Below the pieces are notes generated by a model that saw nothing but the letters and a program-made list of their open reading frames with translations, made no database searches and was not told where the DNA came from. Made by a program: the position numbers and the translations under genes. 64,000 nt of DNA from Candidatus Cloacimonetes bacterium 4572_55 (lineage in GTDB: Bacteria; 4572-55): assembly GCA_002084765.1 (NCBI GenBank), contig NBMB01000001.1, positions 155,047 to 219,046 on the forward strand, read 5' to 3'. Within the stretch, counting starts at the first letter, position 1, and every line of letters starts with the position of its first letter. Positions 41,982 to 51,718 of the stretch are shown one piece after another.

Positions 41982-44327
41982 ATGTTGAATATTGCCCTGA
42001 CGTTATCCAAAGAATTGTCGGTCGATCTGATATGTATCCAAAATGTCCTCGATATGATCGAAGAAAGCGCGACAGTTCCCTTTATGGCTCGCTATCGCAA
42101 GGAGCGAACCGGTGAAATGGACGAGATCAATCTTCGTTATGTCGCGGATCGATACGAGTATCTCACCGAGTTGGAGGGTCGGAAAAAAACGGTTCTGAAG
42201 ACTATCGAGGAAAAAGGTCTCCTGACTGAAGAGCTGAAATTGAAGATCGAATCTTGTCTGAGCAAGACCAGTCTGGAAGACCTCTACCTCCCGTTCAAGC
42301 CCAGAAAGCGGACCCGATCTACTATGGCAAAAGAGCGAGGACTTCTGCCCCTATCCGATCTGATCAAAGCTCATAACCGAACCGGAGCCCCGCGCCTTGA
42401 CCTGATAAAAGAGGCGTCAAAATTTATAAGTGATGAAAAAAAGATACATACAGTTCAAGAAGCGTTACGAGGCGCGTCCGATATTTTGGCGGAAGAGACC
42501 GCGGAAAAGCCGGAATATCGAGCTTTTATCCGGGATATTGTTCAAAATCACGGCTACTTTGCCTCGACAATTGACGAGGAGGAGTTCCCGGAAGGTGCCA
42601 CAAAGTATGAAATGTATCGGGAATTTCGAATTCCAGTCAAAGAGATTGCGCCGCATAATATGCTCGCGCTCCGACGGGGCGAGACTGAGGGCGTCCTATG
42701 TCTCAATCTGGAATTTGATCGAGACAAGGTTATCGACTATCTGGAGTCTAAAGAGATTTGCGCCGCGGCTGATAACAACATCCGTTCATTTTATAGCGGG
42801 ATGATCCGAGACAGTTTCGACCGATTGATGAGGCATTCCTTGATCACCGAGGCGAGGTTGATCAAGAAGAAAGAAGCGGATACGATTTCTATTCTGAATT
42901 TTGAGGCAAATTTGCGGCAGTTGTTGCTCGCCAGCCCAGCTGGAATGAAACCCACTCTGGGTATTGATCCAGGTTTTCGCACTGGATGCAAAGCCGCGGT
43001 CATAGATCGCACAGGGAAATTTGTCGCTCATCAGACGATTTTTCCCCATTCCGGCGAGGCGAGGCAAAATCAGGCGCGTCGGATTTTTCTTGGCTTGATC
43101 GATAAGTATCATATTGAATTGGTAGCGGTAGGAAATGGGACCGCGGGGCGAGAGACTGATGAATTCGTTCGGAAAGCCATAGAATCGATCACGCTGGAGC
43201 CGGTCAAAGTGATGGTCAGCGAGGCTGGAGCGTCTGTCTATTCTGCGAGTCAGGTCGCTATTGAGGAATTTCCCGATCTGGACGTTACGATCCGGGGCGC
43301 GATCAGTATCGCCAGACGGTTGCAGGATCCGCTGGCAGAATTGGTCAAAATCGATCCCAAGTCGATCGGCGTGGGACAATACCAACATGATGTGAATCAG
43401 AGATTATTAAAGAAAAAATTAAAAGAAACGATCGAGAGTTGCGTCAATTTTGTGGGCGTGGATTTGAATCTGGCTTCCAAAGAGCTATTGGGTTATATTT
43501 CTGGGGTCACGCCCTCAGTCGCCAGAAACATCGTGGCGCATCGAAATAAAAACGGAGCTTTTAGAAATCGAAGGCAGCTACTGGATGTGCGACGATTTGG
43601 ACCCAAGGCGTATGAGCAATCGTCTGGATTTCTGCGGATTCGAGAGGGCGACAACCCATTGGATAATTCCGCTGTGCATCCGGAAAGTTACGGCATTGTG
43701 AAGCAAATGTCGCAGGACCTGGGGATTTCTTTGGGAGAGATTGTCAAAGCACCGGAGAAGTTACGGTCGTTAAATATTCGAAAATATATTACGGAGACGG
43801 TAGGCGAACCTACCTTGAGAGATATTGTTCATGAATTGCAAAAACCGGGGCGGGATCCCCGTGCGGAATTCAGATACGCGAGTTTTAAAGAAGGAGTTAC
43901 TGAGATGAAGGATTTGAAAGAGGGAATGATTTTGGAAGGAACCGTGACAAATGTGACCAATTTTGGCGCGTTTATCGACGTCGGAGTCAAACAAGATGGG
44001 CTAGTGCATATCTCCCAATTGGCGAATTTTTTTGTGAAAGACCCGAGGGAAGTGGTCGATTTGGGCGATGTGGTGAAAGTCAAAATTCTTGCGGTGAACC
44101 AAGAACAAAAGCGGATCAACTTATCTATGAAAGCACTAATAGAAGATGATAAGGAGAGACGGCCTCAGCAGGATGGACCTCGAGGAAGAAGGAGAGAACC
44201 GAGAGAGCGAAGAAAACCAAGGGAATCGAGAGAACGGAGAGAGTCGAGGGAGCCGAGGGAACCGAAAGAGCCAAGAAGTCCTCAATATACGATTGACGAT
44301 TTGAAGGAAAAATTCGGTAGTCTGTAA
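41982..44327 (+). CDS. tex: Tex-like RNA-binding transcription accessory protein
   Basis: A 781-residue Tex protein: helical N-terminal region (F-M-A-R-Y-R-K-E), YqgF-like RNase H fold (G-I-D-P-G-F-R-T-G-C-K, about 325), helix-hairpin-helix DNA/RNA-binding part (S-V-G-V-type region, I-S-G-V-T-P-S-V-A) and a C-terminal S1 domain (G-A-F-I-D-V-G-V, about 660). After the S1 domain a tail of about 45 residues is almost only Arg, Glu, Pro and Ser in imperfect R-E-(P/S/R) units, which may add RNA binding. Tex acts in transcription and RNA metabolism. ATG 41982 follows AAAGGAAAAA. Confidence 0.95.
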   Translation: MLNIALTLSKELSVDLICIQNVLDMIEESATVPFMARYRKERTGEMDEINLRYVADRYEYLTELEGRKKTVLKTIEEKGLLTEELKLKIESCLSKTSLEDLYLPFKPRKRTRSTMAKERGLLPLSDLIKAHNRTGAPRLDLIKEASKFISDEKKIHTVQEALRGASDILAEETAEKPEYRAFIRDIVQNHGYFASTIDEEEFPEGATKYEMYREFRIPVKEIAPHNMLALRRGETEGVLCLNLEFDRDKVIDYLESKEICAAADNNIRSFYSGMIRDSFDRLMRHSLITEARLIKKKEADTISILNFEANLRQLLLASPAGMKPTLGIDPGFRTGCKAAVIDRTGKFVAHQTIFPHSGEARQNQARRIFLGLIDKYHIELVAVGNGTAGRETDEFVRKAIESITLEPVKVMVSEAGASVYSASQVAIEEFPDLDVTIRGAISIARRLQDPLAELVKIDPKSIGVGQYQHDVNQRLLKKKLKETIESCVNFVGVDLNLASKELLGYISGVTPSVARNIVAHRNKNGAFRNRRQLLDVRRFGPKAYEQSSGFLRIREGDNPLDNSAVHPESYGIVKQMSQDLGISLGEIVKAPEKLRSLNIRKYITETVGEPTLRDIVHELQKPGRDPRAEFRYASFKEGVTEMKDLKEGMILEGTVTNVTNFGAFIDVGVKQDGLVHISQLANFFVKDPREVVDLGDVVKVKILAVNQEQKRINLSMKALIEDDKERRPQQDGPRGRRREPRERRKPRESRERRESREPREPKEPRSPQYTIDDLKEKFGSL

Positions 44328-44361
44328 TAGACAGAAAACTGATTTCTCAGAAAGAACGCCA

Positions 44362-45720
44362 TTGCACGACAAATCGACTGTTATCATCATTGGCGGGGGA
44401 TTAGCCGGTCTTTCCGCTGGAGTTTTGCTGGCGGAACATCGCATTCCAGTGCTTATTATCGAAGCCAAGAGTCGTCTTGGAGGAAGAGCGTCTTCTTTTC
44501 AAGACTCCAAAACCGGCGATATAGTCGATTATGGTCAACATTTGATGATTGGGGCATATAAAGAGACAGAGCAGTTTCTTAAAAAAATCGGTAGTTTTGA
44601 ATGGCTCGACCGGCAGGATCGGTTGCGTCTTGATTTGGCGCATCCCTGTATGGGCGTTGCGTCTGTAAAGTGCGCGGATTTGCCGGCTCCATTCCATCTT
44701 TTAACGGGTCTGTCAGGGTTCCACCATCTCACCTGGTTCGATAAATTCAGGATGTTTTGCTCAGGAGGGGTGCTGTATTGTCTGAATCCGAAAATTTTTC
44801 CTGGTATCGATTATATTTCGGTGGATACCCTGCTGCGTCGAGTCTCGCAAAGTAAGAACAGTCGTCGATTTTTTTGGGATATCCTTACCCTTGCCACGCT
44901 TAATGAACATCCCCAGCGCGCGTCCGCCGCCTTATTCCTCAAGGTGATCCGAGAGGCGTTCTTATTCGATCGCGCGCGCAGTCAAATTTGGTTGCCAAAG
45001 ACCGGCCTCAGCGAACTTTACACCATACCGGCTGAAAATTTTATAAAAGATCGAGGCGGACAATTCCTGATGAAAACGCGCGTGGACCAGTTGTGCTTCG
45101 ACGAGTCCGGTATTCAATTCGTTGAGACAAGCCACGGCAGACATTTTTACTCGGATTTTGTTATCAGCGCGGTACCGGCGCGTCAGTTACGCGGCGCGAT
45201 AAGTGACGAAGTCGCTCATCGCTATTTTCCGACATTAGATCAATTCACGTCGTCGGCGATTATTGGCATTCATTTGTGGTGGGACCGACCGGTTATGAAA
45301 AATCGGTTTGTCGGTCTATTGGAAAGCCCGATCGAGTGGGTTTTTGACAAGTCGCAGATTTACGACCCTGATCTGGCGCAAGGGAGCCATCTCTCGTTGG
45401 TGATCAGCGCGGCAAATCGTTTCGTGAGTATGTCCCGGCAAGAGTTGACAGATATGGCTGTCAGGGAGATACGGAGATTTTTTCCGTTGTCTCGACGCGT
45501 GCAATTGGTTCGTTCGTTGGTCATCAAGAACCGGCGCGCGACCTTTGCCCAACAGACAGGAACAAGCCGATATCGTCTCGACACCGAGACGCGGTTCCCA
45601 AATTTTTTGCTTGCTGGCGATTGGACAAATACCGGTCTTCCAGCTACGATTGAAAGCGCGGTGATGAGCGGACATCAAGCCGCTAAGCGTCTGTTGATAA
45701 AAGTATCCAATTTGCGGTAG
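44362..45720 (+). CDS. hpnE: Hydroxysqualene dehydroxylase HpnE
   Basis: A 452-residue FAD-dependent amine-oxidase-type protein with the dinucleotide motif I-I-G-G-G-L-A-G-L-S-A-G at the N terminus, G-G-R-A-S at about 40 and the C-terminal A-G-D-W-T-N-T-G-L-P-A-T-I-E-S-A. These and the length fit HpnE, which reduces hydroxysqualene to squalene for hopanoids or carotenoid-like lipids. The partner genes hpnC and hpnD are not adjacent. The start is TTG 44362 with a weak AGAAAG. It lies 34 bases after tex. Confidence 0.88.
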   Translation: MHDKSTVIIIGGGLAGLSAGVLLAEHRIPVLIIEAKSRLGGRASSFQDSKTGDIVDYGQHLMIGAYKETEQFLKKIGSFEWLDRQDRLRLDLAHPCMGVASVKCADLPAPFHLLTGLSGFHHLTWFDKFRMFCSGGVLYCLNPKIFPGIDYISVDTLLRRVSQSKNSRRFFWDILTLATLNEHPQRASAALFLKVIREAFLFDRARSQIWLPKTGLSELYTIPAENFIKDRGGQFLMKTRVDQLCFDESGIQFVETSHGRHFYSDFVISAVPARQLRGAISDEVAHRYFPTLDQFTSSAIIGIHLWWDRPVMKNRFVGLLESPIEWVFDKSQIYDPDLAQGSHLSLVISAANRFVSMSRQELTDMAVREIRRFFPLSRRVQLVRSLVIKNRRATFAQQTGTSRYRLDTETRFPNFLLAGDWTNTGLPATIESAVMSGHQAAKRLLIKVSNLR

Positions 45721-45779
45721 TAGCGGTCATTTTCAGCAATACGTTATCCTCCGCAAAATCAGGATAAATTCGACCGTCT

Positions 45780-46721
45780 TTAATCAAGATTCTTCCTCCA
45801 ATAATTTAACGTATCTTGCAATGTCCGGTCAAAGGGAATCGACGTCCGCCACCCGGTCGCTACGAGGAATTTCGTTTTGTCGCCGATCAAGCAGGGGGTA
45901 TCTGAAGGGCGCATACGCTCGGAATCAAATATGATTCTGATAGCAACCTTGCTTTTTTTCAGCAACATATTCAGGGCCTCCTGGATCGAACGTCCCTTAC
46001 CAGAGCAAATGTTATAAAATTCGCCAGGTTCGCCTTTAGTCAATGCAAGCCGATATGCACGAACCACATCGCGCACATCGGTAAAATCACGGATCGACGA
46101 AAGATTTCCCACTTTGATAACAGGTTTGGACAGACCAGCCTCGATCCGGCTGATTTGCTTGGCAAAACTCGATATCACAAATCGGTCGCTCTGTCCCGCG
46201 CCTGTGTGATTAAATGCCCGCGTGCAGATAAGGGGTAACCTGTAACTTTTATGATATTGATAACAGAGCATATCTTGGGCAACCTTGCTGACCGCATATG
46301 GACTGAGAGGGCGTAAAGGGTTTGTCTCTCGAATCGGTAATTCGTCCGGCATAACCAGACCGTAGACCTCACTGGATCCGGATACGTGGATGCGAGGTCG
46401 AATTCCAGCCTTTCGTACCGCTTCGAACAGATTCACGGTGCCGATTGTATTTGTTTGAATCGTCTCCGCCGGAATTTTCCATGAAACTGGGACAATGCTC
46501 TGAGCCGCTAAATGAAAAATCCAATCCGGTTTGATCTCCTTAATAATCCGAAGAATCGCCTCAAAATCCAAAATATCGCATCGGTACACAGGGAAATCCA
46601 ATTCCTTATTTTCAGAGATCGGATTTCGACTGATTCCGAATAACTGCTCGTTATCTTGCAAAAAAAGTCGGGCTAAATGGCGCCCAACAAAGCCGGTCAC
46701 GCCTGTGATCAATATTTTCAT
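45780..46721 (-). CDS. NAD-dependent nucleotide-sugar epimerase/dehydratase (GDP-mannose type)
   Basis: A 313-residue extended short-chain dehydrogenase: N-terminal G-V-T-G-F-V-G for NAD(P), S-G-S-S-E-V-Y-G with the catalytic Ser, Y-A-V-S-K with Tyr and Lys, and R-D-F-T-D-V-R-D-V. The sequence is closest in feel to GDP-4-keto-6-deoxy-mannose reductase or GDP-mannose 4,6-dehydratase (F-N-H-T-G-A-G-Q). It would make a deoxy-sugar for surface polysaccharide. It lies 55 bases downstream of the sugar dehydrogenase gene on the same strand, with a dispersed repeat between. Confidence 0.87.
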   Translation of the reverse strand: MKILITGVTGFVGRHLARLFLQDNEQLFGISRNPISENKELDFPVYRCDILDFEAILRIIKEIKPDWIFHLAAQSIVPVSWKIPAETIQTNTIGTVNLFEAVRKAGIRPRIHVSGSSEVYGLVMPDELPIRETNPLRPLSPYAVSKVAQDMLCYQYHKSYRLPLICTRAFNHTGAGQSDRFVISSFAKQISRIEAGLSKPVIKVGNLSSIRDFTDVRDVVRAYRLALTKGEPGEFYNICSGKGRSIQEALNMLLKKSKVAIRIIFDSERMRPSDTPCLIGDKTKFLVATGWRTSIPFDRTLQDTLNYWRKNLD

Positions 46722-46748
46722 AGCCCACCTCGTTTAAAAAATAGATCG

Positions 46749-46769
46749 ATCCGCAGATTACGTAGATAT
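46749..46769 (+). repeat. Dispersed intergenic repeat, short copy
   Basis: ATCCGCAGATTACGTAGATAT, a diverged copy of the core, fills most of the gap between the two nucleotide-sugar genes. Confidence 0.6.
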
Positions 46770-46776
46770 ACAAATT

Positions 46777-48105
46777 TTATAGTGTGTGTATTTTTTCTCG
46801 GTCGTCAAAATCTTTCAGCGCGTTTCTCGAATCGAAGATCAATCGGGCATTCGACGTTAGGAAATCTTTATCATAACAAGAGTGCGCGGTTGTGATGATC
46901 AAGCAATCATACGATTGCACCCCCTCGACAGTAAGATCGACGGACTCCATCCACTTTCCGTTAAGTTTTAGTTTGGGGATAAAGGGGTCGTTATAACTCA
47001 CATCCGCTCCCTTCTCCTGCATCAGTTTGATAATATCCAACGCAGGCGATTCTCGAGCGTCGTTGATGTTTTCCTTATAAGCGACGCCGAGAATCAAGAC
47101 CTTAGAGCCGTTAATCGGTTTTTTATAATGATTCAACATATCCGAGATGCGGCTCACGACATAATTGGGCATATTGGAATTAATATCTCCAGCTAATTCG
47201 ATGAAGCGGGCGTGATAATTCAATGTTTTTAATTTCCACGAAAGGTAAAACGGATCAATAGGGATGCAGTGTCCGCCCAAACCAGGTCCTGGATAAAACG
47301 GCATAAAACCGAAAGGCTTCGTCGCCGCGGCGTTAATAACTTCCCAGACATCGATGTTGAGCCGGTCGCACATGAACGCTATCTCGTTCACCAGACCGAT
47401 ATTGACGCTCCGAAAAGTATTCTCCAGCAGTTTCACCATCTCGGCGGCGCGGCTGGTGGACATTGGCACTACGCTATCGATACACTGCTCGAAAAAAAAG
47501 CGTGTGATCTCGGTGCAGGCATCTGTGATTCCGCCCACAATCTTAGGCGTATTGCTGGTATTAAAGTGCTTGTTTCCGGGGTCCACGCGTTCCGGTGAGA
47601 ATGCCACGAAAAAATCTTTCCCCACGGTGAGACCTGTCTCTTCCAGACGCGGCAGAATTAATTCCTCGGTAGTTCCCGGATAGGTCGTGCTTTCCAAAAT
47701 TACCAACTTTCCTGGAGATAGATAACGACTCACCCCTCGGACAGCGCTCAAAATATAGGACACGTCCGGGTCTTTTGTTTTATTAAGCGGTGTGGGGACG
47801 CAGATAGAAATAATATCTATATGTTCTAATACGTCGTAACGATCTGAAATGTTGAACAATCCACTGTTAAGTGCATCTTTGACCTGTTGGTCAGAAATAT
47901 CGTTGATGCCGGATTTCCCACATCGCAACATATTTACTTTTTCCAAATTATTATCAATACCCGTGACACGAAAACCGGCTTTAAGATATTCAATTGATAA
48001 CGGAAGACCCACATAACCCATGCCGATTACTGCAACAGACGCGCTTCGATTTTTTACCTTTTCATATAAAAAATCTAATTTTTTACTTGACTTAATTTGA
48101 TCCAT
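46777..48105 (-). CDS. UDP-N-acetylglucosamine/UDP-glucose-type 6-dehydrogenase
   Basis: A 442-residue nucleotide-sugar dehydrogenase that oxidises C6 of a UDP-sugar to the uronic acid in two NAD-dependent steps. Seen are the NAD motif G-M-G-Y-V-G-L-P-L, E-S-T-T-Y-P-G-T, F-S-P-E-R-V-D-P-G, and the catalytic Cys in G-L-G-G-H-C-I-P-I-D-P. The length and the P-E-R-V-D-P-G form fit the WbpA/TviB branch (UDP-GlcNAc) better than plain Ugd. It should supply a capsule or O-antigen building block, together with the gene at 45780. Confidence 0.92.
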   Translation of the reverse strand: MDQIKSSKKLDFLYEKVKNRSASVAVIGMGYVGLPLSIEYLKAGFRVTGIDNNLEKVNMLRCGKSGINDISDQQVKDALNSGLFNISDRYDVLEHIDIISICVPTPLNKTKDPDVSYILSAVRGVSRYLSPGKLVILESTTYPGTTEELILPRLEETGLTVGKDFFVAFSPERVDPGNKHFNTSNTPKIVGGITDACTEITRFFFEQCIDSVVPMSTSRAAEMVKLLENTFRSVNIGLVNEIAFMCDRLNIDVWEVINAAATKPFGFMPFYPGPGLGGHCIPIDPFYLSWKLKTLNYHARFIELAGDINSNMPNYVVSRISDMLNHYKKPINGSKVLILGVAYKENINDARESPALDIIKLMQEKGADVSYNDPFIPKLKLNGKWMESVDLTVEGVQSYDCLIITTAHSCYDKDFLTSNARLIFDSRNALKDFDDREKIHTL

Positions 48106-48487
48106 ATTTCACTCTTATATTTAAGGGAGTCGAAAAACGATCTGTTCTTTCTATTGAGATTCATTTTTTCAATAAAAAAATCAGACAATTACAATTCAAA
48201 TAGACCGATAGCAATATATAGAAAAAGTTATCTTTTAAGTCAAGTTTTTTTGCGATACTTTCTTCTTGACGGGTATTTTGTTTTGTATTAGATTTCTATA
48301 AGAGATATGAACAGACGCTGTAGCGCAGATAGTTTTTTATCTGACCGCGCGGCGATTACTTATTGGTATGTGAGTCCGGAGGGGCTCCACGCTTTCTTGT
48401 ATCTTAATAAATAATTGTAAGCTACGAAATGATAGATGTGAGTTGAATATCTTTTTGGCAACCGTTATAAATCGGGGAGGTAAACTT
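48106..48487. other. Intergenic region upstream of the zinc-ribbon gene
   Basis: About 380 AT-rich bases between divergent genes. It contains one likely promoter (48266-48294) for the plus strand and no credible gene. A TTG at 48443 extends the downstream frame but is not the start. Confidence 0.4.
48266..48294 (+). promoter_or_regulatory. Promoter upstream of the zinc-ribbon gene
   Basis: TTGACG (48266-48271), 17-base spacer, TAGATT (48289-48294). It would give a leader of about 190 bases. Confidence 0.4.
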
Positions 48488-48976
48488 ATGCCATTTTGTC
48501 CAACGTGTCATTGGGAATATGTGGAAGGGACGGATAAATGCAGCGACTGCGCCGCTGATTTGGTCGAGGAATTAGAGGATGAAAAATTTCCAGATGACAT
48601 TGCTACTGCGGAATGTTTTGTCGCAGATGATGAGATCGAAGCTGAAATCGTCAAAAGTATTCTCCATCAGGAGAGTATCCCTTGCATTTTAACATCTCAA
48701 TATAGCCATCTGGTTCATCCATTTGCTCATATCGGCGTATCTGGGCAGGTGGGAATACTCGTGCCGACTTTTATGCAGGAAGAGGTGTCTCACCTGATCA
48801 AAGAGCATCTGGCACAAAAGGGCATTATTGATGATGAGTTTAATCATTTAGGCGATGATGAAGATGAGGATGACGACGACGATAACTCCGATATGAGTAA
48901 TGGGTTGCACCATATTGATGAAACAGACGACTATGTCGGAGTTGATGACACAGAAAAAGATGAGGATGATTCCTGA
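48488..48976 (+). CDS. Zinc-ribbon/DUF2007-like protein with acidic tail
   Basis: A 162-residue protein in three parts. First a zinc ribbon with C-P-T-C and C-S-D-C (residues 4-23). Then a DUF2007-like domain (about 40-110: D-D-E-I-E-A-E-I-V-K-S-I-L, I-P-C-I-L, G-I-L-V-P), a family described only as putative signal transducer. Last a strongly acidic tail of about 45 residues dominated by Asp and Glu. I start at ATG 48488 because GGGGAGG lies eight bases upstream; the in-frame TTG 48443 has no such site. The tail could mimic nucleic acid or bind basic proteins, but this is a guess. Confidence 0.8.
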   Translation: MPFCPTCHWEYVEGTDKCSDCAADLVEELEDEKFPDDIATAECFVADDEIEAEIVKSILHQESIPCILTSQYSHLVHPFAHIGVSGQVGILVPTFMQEEVSHLIKEHLAQKGIIDDEFNHLGDDEDEDDDDDNSDMSNGLHHIDETDDYVGVDDTEKDEDDS

Positions 48977-49046
48977 TATTGTCCCTGTTCTCGTACATCC
49001 CCAAAAAATTGATTCAGCGCGGCGATAACCGAAATCGTCGCGCCGC

Positions 49047-50174
49047 TCAATCGTTATCGAAAACTTTTTGGTACAGGCTCTCATAGCTTTGGAGCATTGC
49101 ATCTTCAGAAAAGTGTTCCACAGCTCTCCTTCGGGAAGCGTCTCTCATATATTGATGGAGATCGGGATCCGTCAAAATACGCAGGGAGTCTTTCCCCATA
49201 TTCTTCACATCTCTGATTGGTCGCAACATCCCAGTCTCTTCTTGACGGATCACCTCGGGAAGCCCGCCGCTATTTGTGCCGACAACCGGCGTTTCGCATG
49301 CGTTCGCTTCCAATGCCGCTAATCCAAAACTCTCGCTCTCGCTGGGCAATAAAAATAGATCGCTAATCGACAACAGACCGATCACACAATTTTGCTTGCC
49401 TAAGAAAATCACATCTTTTTGGATCCCCATATTCTTGACAAGTTGTTGGGAATGCCAACGGTCAGGCCCATCGCCGACCAGAATCAATTTTGCCGGAATT
49501 TGTCGCCGAACATGATGAAAGATACGGATCACGTCTTCCAATCGCTTCACGGGTCGAAAATTGGAGATATGGATCAAAATTTTCTCGTCTTCCCTGGCAA
49601 AATCCCTGCGTCGATCCGGGCAAAATTCCCGTTTGTACCTGTTGGGATCGATAAAATTATAGATCACTCGGATCTCTTTTTCGATTTTGAAATTGGCATA
49701 CGTCGCATCTCGTAACGAGTTGGAGACCGCTGTCAACGCATCGCTCTTCTCAATAGCGAACCGGGTGATATCGAAATATGATGTATCGCTGCCGACAATG
49801 GTGATGTCAGTCCCATGCAGTGTGGTGACGACTTTTATCCGACGACGCGGCTGCAGCATCTGCTTTGCCAGATAAGCACTTATAGCAAAAGGAATTGCGT
49901 AATGGACGTGCAGAATATCCAAATTTTCATATTCCGCCACTTCCGCCATTTTTACCGCTGTCGATAGCGTAAAGGGATCGTTTTTAAACAGGGGATAAGA
50001 GAGTTGTTCGATTTCATGGAAGTAGATATGGCTCTGATACGATTCCAGTTTAAACGGGAGGGAATTACTGATGAAATGCACCTCATGCCCGCGTCGAGCC
50101 AAAGCCAAACCGAGTTCGCTGGCAACAACGCCGCTTCCACCATAGACCGAGTGACAGGCGATTCCGATTTTCAT
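49047..50174 (-). CDS. bshA: N-acetyl-alpha-D-glucosaminyl L-malate synthase BshA
   Basis: A 375-residue GT4 glycosyltransferase that joins UDP-GlcNAc and L-malate, the first step of bacillithiol synthesis. The BshA opening G-I-A-C-H-S-V-Y-G-G-S-G is very typical, as are T-T-L-H-G-T-D-I-T, N-F-I-D and the nucleotide-sugar motif E-S-E-S-F-G-L-A-A-L-E. The start is ATG 50174, which overlaps the bshB1 stop codon as ATGA, so the two are translationally coupled; GTG 50186 would extend it by four residues. It is the last gene of the DinB-bshB1-bshA operon. bshC is not in the window. Confidence 0.95.
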   Translation of the reverse strand: MKIGIACHSVYGGSGVVASELGLALARRGHEVHFISNSLPFKLESYQSHIYFHEIEQLSYPLFKNDPFTLSTAVKMAEVAEYENLDILHVHYAIPFAISAYLAKQMLQPRRRIKVVTTLHGTDITIVGSDTSYFDITRFAIEKSDALTAVSNSLRDATYANFKIEKEIRVIYNFIDPNRYKREFCPDRRRDFAREDEKILIHISNFRPVKRLEDVIRIFHHVRRQIPAKLILVGDGPDRWHSQQLVKNMGIQKDVIFLGKQNCVIGLLSISDLFLLPSESESFGLAALEANACETPVVGTNSGGLPEVIRQEETGMLRPIRDVKNMGKDSLRILTDPDLHQYMRDASRRRAVEHFSEDAMLQSYESLYQKVFDND

Positions 50175-50887
50175 ATAATTTTCCACGTTTTAATCGGGTC
50201 GTCAATGCGAGAAATTTCTCGGACAAAAAAAGGCTCGCCGTATTTGGTTCCGATCCGCGCGCCCCAATAGCGTGTCTCCGCGATTAAATTCGACATGAAG
50301 CGCGGGGAACTGATATAGGTCAGATCAGCCGAATAATCGGGATCAAATTGACTCCGGAAAGCCTTTATCACCTCCATTTTCCGCTTGAACTCATCGCTAA
50401 TATCTGTCACAAAAGAGGGTGCAAAAGAGGGATAGTGGGAACGATAATAGATGACGCGTTGCGGACGATGCGGCGAAAATTCGCTCGGTTCATATTTCTG
50501 AACGCCGCTAAGGAACGCGGCTTCTGAGACCAATTGTCCGGCTTTGGTATGGTCGGTGTGCCGGTCTTCTATATAGTGGGTTAAGACGATTGTGGGGCGA
50601 TATTTCCGTATCATGCGCACAATCGGACGCTTATGCGCTTCGCAGATATCCAAATATCCGTCGGGCATCCCCAGATTCTCTCTTATATCCAAGCCGAGTA
50701 TTTTTGACGCCAACTCGCTTTCTGTTCGCCGAATCTCCACGCTCCCACGAGTTCCAAGCTCTCCCTTCGTGAGATCGACGACGCCGATTCGATAACCGAA
50801 CCGCTTCATCTTCAGCAAAAATCCCCCGCAGTGAATCTCGACGTCATCCGGATGGGCACCAAAAGCCAATACATCAATTCGAGTCAT
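50171..50887 (-). CDS. bshB1: Bacillithiol deacetylase BshB1 (PIG-L family)
   Basis: A 238-residue zinc deacetylase of the PIG-L/LmbE family that removes acetate from GlcNAc-malate in bacillithiol synthesis. The zinc motif A-H-P-D-D-V-E and H-T-D-H-T are present, as is the BshB1-like L-T-K-G-E-L-G-T-R-G segment. The neighbour bshA overlaps its stop codon, which supports the BshB1 assignment over other PIG-L enzymes. Confidence 0.94.
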   Translation of the reverse strand: MTRIDVLAFGAHPDDVEIHCGGFLLKMKRFGYRIGVVDLTKGELGTRGSVEIRRTESELASKILGLDIRENLGMPDGYLDICEAHKRPIVRMIRKYRPTIVLTHYIEDRHTDHTKAGQLVSEAAFLSGVQKYEPSEFSPHRPQRVIYYRSHYPSFAPSFVTDISDEFKRKMEVIKAFRSQFDPDYSADLTYISSPRFMSNLIAETRYWGARIGTKYGEPFFVREISRIDDPIKTWKII

Positions 50888-50922
50888 CTTCCCTCCGTAC
50901 TTTTTTGGTTGCCGCTCATAAG

Positions 50923-50940
50923 AGTCCGCAGATTTTGCAG
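50923..50940 (+). repeat. Dispersed intergenic repeat, short diverged copy
   Basis: GTCCGCAGATTTTGCAG, part of the core, between bshB1 and the DinB gene. Confidence 0.5.
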
Positions 50941-50955
50941 AAAAACGAAAGATTC

Positions 50956-51495
50956 TTATTTGGTATGTCTAAAAAGATTGCGCAGCATGAGAATTTGCCC
51001 CCGATGATGGGCTTCATGCTCGATAAGGTGGTAAAATATCCAGCGGATACTGAATTCAATTCGCTCGTACCCCTCTTCCTGATATCGTATCGTATCCAGA
51101 TCGTCATCCCGATGTTTGAGCAGAATTTTTCGGGTGCGGGTTCGCACTTTGTCCATTTTTTCAAAGTACCATTGATACGGTTTCCGCGGCGCGGGGGGAG
51201 CGGGTTTTCCTGGTCCAAATTCTTTAAACAGATAATCCTTTTTGAAACTATCGGATAGTCTTCCGCCCGCAATCATCTCTTCTATCCACCAGGCTTCGGT
51301 ATGCGCGATATGGAGCAGTAACACACCGATAGACGACCCGCCCTGATAGGATTGCCAAACCAACTCCTTTTCGCTGATCCGACCCTTTAGAGACTGCTTC
51401 AAATCCTCCCGAACGTCGTCCATAGAGGCAATCCAGTAGCCCAACTGGAGGTCGGCGTCAGGGGGCGGCATCAGTCGGACTCGTTCAATTCGCAT
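50956..51495 (-). CDS. DinB family protein, candidate bacillithiol S-transferase
   Basis: A 179-residue DinB-fold protein with the metal-binding His residues in L-L-H-I-A-H-T-E and H-E-A-H-H-R-G-Q. It lies upstream of bshB1 (68-base gap) on the same strand, ahead of bshA. DinB-fold enzymes include the bacillithiol S-transferases of Firmicutes, so a thiol-transferase role in detoxification is a reasonable inference; the sequence alone does not prove it. ATG 51495 is preceded by GGAGGAAAAATTA, a good ribosome-binding site. Confidence 0.87.
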   Translation of the reverse strand: MRIERVRLMPPPDADLQLGYWIASMDDVREDLKQSLKGRISEKELVWQSYQGGSSIGVLLLHIAHTEAWWIEEMIAGGRLSDSFKKDYLFKEFGPGKPAPPAPRKPYQWYFEKMDKVRTRTRKILLKHRDDDLDTIRYQEEGYERIEFSIRWIFYHLIEHEAHHRGQILMLRNLFRHTK

Positions 51496-51718
51496 TAATT
51501 TTTCCTCCAGTTTTACCTATTTATAACTTTTCTCAGAAGAGCCTGCCAATAACAATTAAGACTACATTAATATAATAAATAAAATAAAATTTGTCCAGTT
51601 AATTCATTCAAAAATGGGCTAATCTGTCGATAACTCTTTTTTTGATATCTATCGTCCCCAGCTTGATGCCCATTATGAGCGATAACGAAGAGTTCTCTCT
51701 GAAAAAAAAAAATAAAAG

